Assembly (NCBI GenBank): GCA_003162115.1
Contig: PMMV01000014.1
Coordinates: 5,337-14,469 of the forward strand
Source of the DNA: Methanobacterium sp.
Lineage (GTDB): Archaea; Methanobacteriota; Methanobacteria; Methanobacteriales; Methanobacteriaceae
DNA: 9,133 bases
Direction: 5' to 3'
Shown piece by piece: positions 5,409 to 9,133 of this stretch. Within the stretch, counting starts at the first letter, position 1. Each line of letters begins with the position of its first letter. The notes under the pieces are model-generated. The model had not been told where the DNA came from. It ran no database searches and saw nothing but the letters and a program-made list of their open reading frames with translations. Made by a program: the position numbers and the translations under genes.

Positions 5409-6515
5409 ATGGCAGTTATCACCTTTATAAAAGAAAAATCATCTATTATCCTCCTTTTCTCCATATTTCTATTCTCATTTATCCTTGATATCTATATATT
5501 AACTCGCTACAATTTATCCTATGGAATGGATGGTCCTTTCTACGATCTTAAAGTTTTAAGTATCCTTCAAACAGGGTTTCCAGCAAGTAATGATCCACCT
5601 CTTGTATATATGTTAACCCCATTTGTGGCATTAACAGGGAATTCATTTTTGGGTATTAAAATTGGTATGTCATTAATTGGATCATTAATGGTATTTCCTG
5701 CTTATTTTCTTACAGAAACCTTCAGTAATAAATTGGATTTTAAAAGCAAAGTTCCGGCTCTTTTAAGCGCATTTTTAATCGCGATCAGCGTATCTTATTT
5801 CCAGATGATAGGAGATTTCATGCAGAACTTAGCAGGTGTATTCTTTTTACTTTTATTGATATATTTCAATTTGAAATGGCTTGAAAATACTAAAAAATGG
5901 CATAAATATGGTGTAATAACACTTATTCTGCTACTGTGCAATATTTTAACGCATATTTACACGGGAATGCTGGCCATTGTGATTTTCGTATCTCTATTAA
6001 TTTTTAACATCACAATAATTAAATATAAAACAGGCAGATTACCTATTTTTGACTTGAAAGTATTTGGGATAATGGGTTTATTAATCATTGGTGCGCTTTT
6101 TGCAATGTTCACAATATATCCAATAATGTTATCTAAATTTACTACTGTAATATCATTTTTTAGTGGTACTACCAGCTCAAATACGGGTATTGAAAATTCT
6201 GTTAACCTTACCCTACTTTTGACTATTCCATTCTTGTTGGGGATTTATGCAACAATGAAAACGCTTTTTAGCGGGATAAAGGATAGAAATACGATTCAAA
6301 ATATTGTTAAAAACAAAAAGACGCTTTTATCATGGGTGTATCTCGTAATGACAGCGGTTTTGATTGTATTATCGATTGTGCCATCGGATTATCAGAGTCG
6401 ATTTGTTGCTATGGTATTTGTTCCTATAGCTCTAATAACTCCTATAGGATTGAAATTAATTAAAAGCTGGCTTTCAAATAATTCCCAGGAAATAATATCT
6501 TTAAAATTGGATTAA
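5409..6515 (+). CDS. GT-C membrane glycosyltransferase (PMT/ArnT-like), N-terminal part
   Basis: Encodes 368 residues with about ten hydrophobic helices (first at 12-31, last at 331-351). The first outside loop carries YGMDGPFYDLKV (38-49); acidic residues Asp41 and Asp46 sit where GT-C enzymes have their catalytic or metal-binding Asp/Glu. A conserved-looking NDPPLVYMLTPF (61-72) and THIYTG (181-186) follow. Known family role: transfer of a sugar from a lipid-phosphate donor on the outer face of the membrane; acceptor unknown. The start is supported by SD AGGAAG (5397-5402), 6 bases before the ATG. The frame ends prematurely at 6515 in the middle of the fold; the rest is in the -1 frame, and the crossover at 6500-6506 is T_TTA_AAA. 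Joined, the protein would be 586 residues, normal for this family. Either a frameshifted gene, a sequencing error, or programmed slippage. Confidence 0.8.
   Translation: MAVITFIKEKSSIILLFSIFLFSFILDIYILTRYNLSYGMDGPFYDLKVLSILQTGFPASNDPPLVYMLTPFVALTGNSFLGIKIGMSLIGSLMVFPAYFLTETFSNKLDFKSKVPALLSAFLIAISVSYFQMIGDFMQNLAGVFFLLLLIYFNLKWLENTKKWHKYGVITLILLLCNILTHIYTGMLAIVIFVSLLIFNITIIKYKTGRLPIFDLKVFGIMGLLIIGALFAMFTIYPIMLSKFTTVISFFSGTTSSNTGIENSVNLTLLLTIPFLLGIYATMKTLFSGIKDRNTIQNIVKNKKTLLSWVYLVMTAVLIVLSIVPSDYQSRFVAMVFVPIALITPIGLKLIKSWLSNNSQEIISLKLD
6500..6506 (+). other. Slippery-type heptamer T_TTA_AAA at the frame junction
   Basis: Read in the upstream frame (TCT TTA AAA), the bases fit the X_XXY_YYZ form used in -1 ribosomal frameshifting, and a -1 slip here enters exactly the downstream frame. 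A 7-bp hairpin ATTGCAA / TTGCAAT (6524-6530 / 6537-6543) follows after 17 bases, farther than usual and weak. Loss of one A from an A5 run explains the same data. Confidence 0.35.
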
Positions 6516-7168
6516 TCAATATAATTGCAATTATATTTGCAATGTCCAGTTTTTATTCTGCAGCAGGTGCTTTTTCAGGTCTTGGCCCAAGTATAAGCTC
6601 AGATGAGTACAACAACCTGTTGCATATTAAAACCAGCTACATATCCAATAAGATTGACCCCAATGGTATAATAATGGTAGACGATTACCATACAGGTTAC
6701 TGGGTACAGTACGTATTGGGGATGCAAGTAGAAACAGGAAATTTAACAGAATTAAAGGCAAGATATCCTGATCGGAAGATATACGGAATTTCATTGAACC
6801 ATGCCCAAATCAACATTCCAAAAACCGGTTCTCAAGAACTATGGTACCCATTCCTTCCCTATTCGTTCCCATTTGGGGGAGTTGATCTTTTATCAAACCT
6901 TAGATCATCTGGGCTTCCAGTGGGTAATATTACAAATTTGAACAATAGCCCTCCGGGATTCGGAAATAAAAATTTGTCATTTAATGATTCAAATGGACTT
7001 TTAAACCCTCAAAATAGAACAAATCCCATAAATGCATCTAATCAAATGCCACCTGATTCTGGAAATAGATTCAATGGTGGTATAGGTTCAATTAATGCTC
7101 AAAACACGTTTAGCACAGGAACCATCATATTTAACGGAGGATCTGTTAAGATTTACGAACTTTCTTGA
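6506..7168 (+). CDS. GT-C membrane glycosyltransferase, C-terminal part (-1 frame), with sequon-rich tail
   Basis: This frame continues the upstream protein: after a shift at 6506 it reads IGLINIIAIIFAMSSFYSAA, a last membrane helix, then an outside domain with SYISNKIDPNGIIMVDDYH and YWVQYVLGMQ, typical of the C-terminal domain of archaeal GT39-like proteins. The first in-frame ATG (6542) lies inside the helix and has no SD, so this is not an independent gene. Residues 129-166 after that ATG form an Asn/Pro/Gly/Ser-rich linker with six N-X-S/T sequons (N129, N134, N144, N148, N158, N164). The chain then ends in a strand-like TGTIIFNGGSVKIYELS. The linker is probably disordered and extracellular. 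The stop TGA (7166-7168) directly abuts the next gene's TTG. Confidence 0.75.
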   Translation: MGLINIIAIIFAMSSFYSAAGAFSGLGPSISSDEYNNLLHIKTSYISNKIDPNGIIMVDDYHTGYWVQYVLGMQVETGNLTELKARYPDRKIYGISLNHAQINIPKTGSQELWYPFLPYSFPFGGVDLLSNLRSSGLPVGNITNLNNSPPGFGNKNLSFNDSNGLLNPQNRTNPINASNQMPPDSGNRFNGGIGSINAQNTFSTGTIIFNGGSVKIYELS

Positions 7169-7534
7169 TTGTTTAAAATTCTGATTAGATATATTTCTGA
7201 TCTTAAAATTGAAATGAGTAACAAAATATGGGAAGTTGTAAAATTTCTACTTAAAAACTTGAACAGAATTTCATCATATTGGGAATGGCTTAAATGGGTT
7301 GTATTCTATGATAAAACATCAATGTTGGCCTATAAAGAAAATCAAATGAATAAAAGATTTAATCAATATTACAAATTCCTTGAGGCTTTAAAAAATTATA
7401 AGATAATAAATATTGAGGAATACCGTAAATCTATTGAGGAATTATTGATGGAACAAATTCTCCAGCATAAAAAATTGGTTAAATCTACTTACTCTGATAA
7501 ATTAGAAGATATGTCAATAAAAAAGGTGAATTAA
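7169..7534 (+). CDS. Hypothetical Trp-rich helical protein in the surface cluster
   Basis: I do not recognise this 121-residue protein. It is basic and largely helical: an N-terminal FKILIRYISDLKIEM segment, a hydrophobic aromatic patch ISSYWEWLKWVVFYD (34-48) that may bind a membrane surface, and a long charged helix (59-105) with KRFNQYYKFLEALKNYK and EEYRKSIEELLMEQILQHK. There is no signal peptide or true membrane helix. The TTG start at 7169 follows the preceding TGA with no gap; no SD is visible, so either coupling or the in-frame ATG at 7214 (106 residues) is possible. Its stop TAA directly precedes the TTG of the BPL_N gene, and its last codons contain that gene's SD. Position argues for a partner role with the glycosyltransferase or the secreted protein. 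Confidence 0.6.
   Translation: MFKILIRYISDLKIEMSNKIWEVVKFLLKNLNRISSYWEWLKWVVFYDKTSMLAYKENQMNKRFNQYYKFLEALKNYKIINIEEYRKSIEELLMEQILQHKKLVKSTYSDKLEDMSIKKVN
7523..7529 (+). promoter_or_regulatory. Shine-Dalgarno that fixes the TTG start at 7535
   Basis: AAGGTGA ends 5 bases before the TTG and lies within the last codons of the upstream gene, indicating coupled translation. It makes the unusual TTG start credible. Confidence 0.7.
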
Positions 7535-8293
7535 TTGGTTAAACGTAAAATTATCATTTTAGGAACTTTTTTAATTCTTTTAATCGTAATTTTAAATATA
7601 TCAAATCTCATGGCATCAAATAGCTCTGATAAAAATGATAATTCAACGGTTAAAGTGATGATATACGATGGGGATGGGGTAATGGATAGCAGTGTTGAAG
7701 GCATAGAGGACTGTCTAAATGATAGTAATAACCAAAATATCAGCCAGCATAAATTCGAATATTCAACCACTGATACAATCGATAAAAACACTTTGAACGG
7801 TTATGATGTATTAATAATGCCTGGAGGGGATGCCTCAACTTATATTGAAAATGATGATATTAATGGAAGTATCATAAAACAATTTGTACAAAATGGAAAT
7901 GGATATATGGGAATTTGTGCAGGTGCTTACGCTGCATCAAACAGTGTTGATGGATATTATTCTGGATGGGGGATAACACCTGATGTTAATACTATAAATG
8001 AAAACTATACGGGTTTATTATCAATATCTACCACTTCATATGGAAATAAGTTGATCAATGGATCATTAATATATATTCATATGGAAAACGGCCCTGCAAT
8101 GTACACGAACAATTCTCAGATTGTAATGGCAAATTTTGCTGATAATAACACAGGTTACCAAAATTTTGCAGCAATAATAGCAGAAACTGTAGGGTCTGGA
8201 AGAGTTATTTTAAGCGGGCCACATCCCGAATTATATCCAGAAAACCCGCGACTCTTGACTAATATGGTTTTATGGTGTTCTAATAAAATATGA
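7535..8293 (+). CDS. Membrane-anchored or secreted BPL_N / class I glutamine-amidotransferase-fold protein
   Basis: A 252-residue protein. Residues 1-25 are a basic start plus hydrophobic helix (KRKIIILGTFLILLIVIL), a signal peptide or anchor, followed by an Asn/Ser-rich linker (29-38). The rest matches the BPL_N domain (Pfam PF09825): VKVMIYDGDGVM (39-50), the strand DVLIMPGGDAS (91-101), the nucleophile elbow GYMGICAGAY (123-132) with Cys128, and LSGPHPE (226-232) with His230 and Glu232 as the probable triad. In glutamine amidotransferases such a triad hydrolyses an amide; in BPL_N proteins the substrate is not established. The protein has ten N-X-S/T sequons, nine beyond the N-terminal helix, in keeping with an extracellular glycoprotein. 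It starts at TTG with SD AAGGTGA 5 bases upstream, coupled to the previous gene. Confidence 0.85.
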   Translation: MVKRKIIILGTFLILLIVILNISNLMASNSSDKNDNSTVKVMIYDGDGVMDSSVEGIEDCLNDSNNQNISQHKFEYSTTDTIDKNTLNGYDVLIMPGGDASTYIENDDINGSIIKQFVQNGNGYMGICAGAYAASNSVDGYYSGWGITPDVNTINENYTGLLSISTTSYGNKLINGSLIYIHMENGPAMYTNNSQIVMANFADNNTGYQNFAAIIAETVGSGRVILSGPHPELYPENPRLLTNMVLWCSNKI

Positions 8294-8356
8294 TAATATA
8301 AAAATTTTAGACTAAAAAAATAAATATCAAAATTAACAGATGATATATTGATTTAT

Positions 8357-9049
8357 ATGAACTTAGAGCTGGATAATGTAGTTGAAATTCCTGAACTAAG
8401 AAATATTACTAGAATATTTAGAGATAGGATTTATGCTGGAGAAGTTCTAGCAGATATGTTAATAAGTTTTAAGAATTCAAAATCTATTGTATTAGGAATT
8501 CCTGCAGGAGGTGTACCCGTTGCAGCCCCTATAGCTTCAAAACTTAATCTGGTTTTGGACGTGGCTGTGGTGAGTAAAATTACACTGCCGTGGAACACAG
8601 AGGCTGGTTATGGTGCGGTTGCCTTTGATGGAACAGTGAAATTAAACACTGATGTTGTTTCACAAATCGGACTCTCAGATGATCAGATCAGGAATGGTAT
8701 CGAAAAAGCTTTGAATAAAGTTCAGAGACGGTTTAAAAAATTTAGAGGAGCTAAACCTTTCCCTGTTACCAGAAAGCATAATATAATTTTAGTCGATGAC
8801 GGCGTTGCATCAGGGTTTACAATGCTAGTGGCTGTTGAAGCACTCAAAAAAATTGGTACAAATAAGTTAATAGTAGCTGTACCAACGGCACATCTCCAAT
8901 CATTAGACCTACTGGCTCCAGAAGTAGACAGGATTTTTTGTGCCAATATACGCGGTGGATGGGGTTTTGCTGTTGCCGAGGCCTATAAAAACTGGTACGA
9001 TGTAGATGAACAAGATGTAATTGAAATATTAAAGGATGATATTTTTTAA
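8357..9049 (+). CDS. Predicted phosphoribosyltransferase (COG1926 type)
   Basis: A 230-residue protein from the ATG. Near the N-terminus FRDRIYAGEVLADML (21-35) is typical of COG1926, followed by VLGIPAGGVPVAAPIASKL (45-63) and WNTEAGYGAVAFDG (79-92). The PRPP-binding loop is ILVDDGVASGFTM (144-156), with the Asp-Asp pair and a Ser in place of the common Thr. C-terminal parts AVPTAH and IRGGWGFAVAEAY complete the type I PRTase fold. Known role: these enzymes use PRPP or ribose-phosphate chemistry on bases, but the substrate of this group is unproven. The start is uncertain: an in-frame TTG at 8348 would add three residues, and neither has an SD. It is 63 bases or more from the BPL_N stop, so it may be a separate unit. 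Confidence 0.88.
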   Translation: MNLELDNVVEIPELRNITRIFRDRIYAGEVLADMLISFKNSKSIVLGIPAGGVPVAAPIASKLNLVLDVAVVSKITLPWNTEAGYGAVAFDGTVKLNTDVVSQIGLSDDQIRNGIEKALNKVQRRFKKFRGAKPFPVTRKHNIILVDDGVASGFTMLVAVEALKKIGTNKLIVAVPTAHLQSLDLLAPEVDRIFCANIRGGWGFAVAEAYKNWYDVDEQDVIEILKDDIF

Positions 9050-9107
9050 ATTTTTAATTATAAATGTTTTAAATCTTATATTTCGACAAAATTCAAGAGT
9101 AGCTAAA

Positions 9108-9133
9108 ATGGTAGATAAAACAGTTTTTGTTGA
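9108..9133 (+). CDS. Possible start of a next gene, 3'-partial
   Basis: An ATG at 9108 opens a frame (MVDKTVFV...) to the window end. CTTATATT (9075-9082) would act as a TATA box with a start near 9105, giving a leaderless transcript; there is no SD. Too short to identify. Confidence 0.3.

Noticed and set aside
6542..7168. Independent gene starting at ATG 6542
   Set aside because: No SD, and the ATG cuts through a membrane helix that begins at about 6506; it is the tail of the upstream glycosyltransferase.
7531..7791. Minus-strand open frame of 86 codons
   Set aside because: Antisense shadow of the BPL_N gene's N-terminal part.
8722..8946. Minus-strand open frame of 74 codons
   Set aside because: Antisense shadow of the phosphoribosyltransferase, whose PRPP loop is encoded on the plus strand here.
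1..9133. CRISPR arrays, insertion sequences, tRNA or rRNA genes
   Set aside because: No regularly spaced repeats, transposase motifs, terminal repeats with target duplications, or tRNA T-loop patterns were seen on either strand.

Overview
The window is AT-rich and looks archaeal, most likely a Methanobacterium-like methanogen of the Methanobacteriales. The clearest pointer is a complete Alba chromatin protein. Supporting signs are archaeal TATA-like boxes, Shine-Dalgarno (SD) motifs such as GGAGG and AGGTGA, oligo-T ends, several TTG starts, and anaerobe-type redox genes (nitroreductase, flavoredoxin-like flavin reductase, rubredoxin). The genus is inference from gene style; no 16S or mcr gene is present.

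Layout. 1-1143 (+): the 3' part of a nitroreductase-family gene followed by a flavin reductase/flavoredoxin-like gene, probably one redox operon. 1166-1807 (-): a helical protein of unknown function with a probable leaderless promoter. 2016-2648 (+): an ExoD-family membrane protein with a TTG start and a hairpin terminator. 2777-3055 (+): alba. 3312-3398 (+): a 28-residue zinc-ribbon mini-protein, overlapped in another frame by a Cys/Asn/Lys repeat. 3598-4403 (-): a Nudix hydrolase broken by two frame changes, a possible 34-residue protein, and a two-helix membrane protein. 4855-5013 (+): rubredoxin. 5014-5408: a 395-base intergenic region unusually rich in inverted and direct repeats. 5409-8293 (+): a tightly packed cluster made of a GT-C-type membrane glycosyltransferase split by a -1 frame change, an unknown Trp-rich helical protein, and a secreted or membrane-anchored BPL_N/GATase-fold protein. 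8357-9049 (+): a COG1926-type phosphoribosyltransferase. A further gene may begin at 9108.

The most interesting part is 5014-8293. A large inverted repeat covers the predicted transcription start. The glycosyltransferase frame changes exactly at a T_TTA_AAA slippery-type heptamer. The following genes start with TTG directly after the preceding stop codon. Both the glycosyltransferase tail and the BPL_N protein are dense in N-X-S/T sequons. This suggests an uncharacterised cell-surface system, but it remains inference. A caution applies: the glycosyltransferase break and both Nudix breaks are each repaired by adding one base to a short homopolymer, so residual sequencing error must be excluded before they are called biology.
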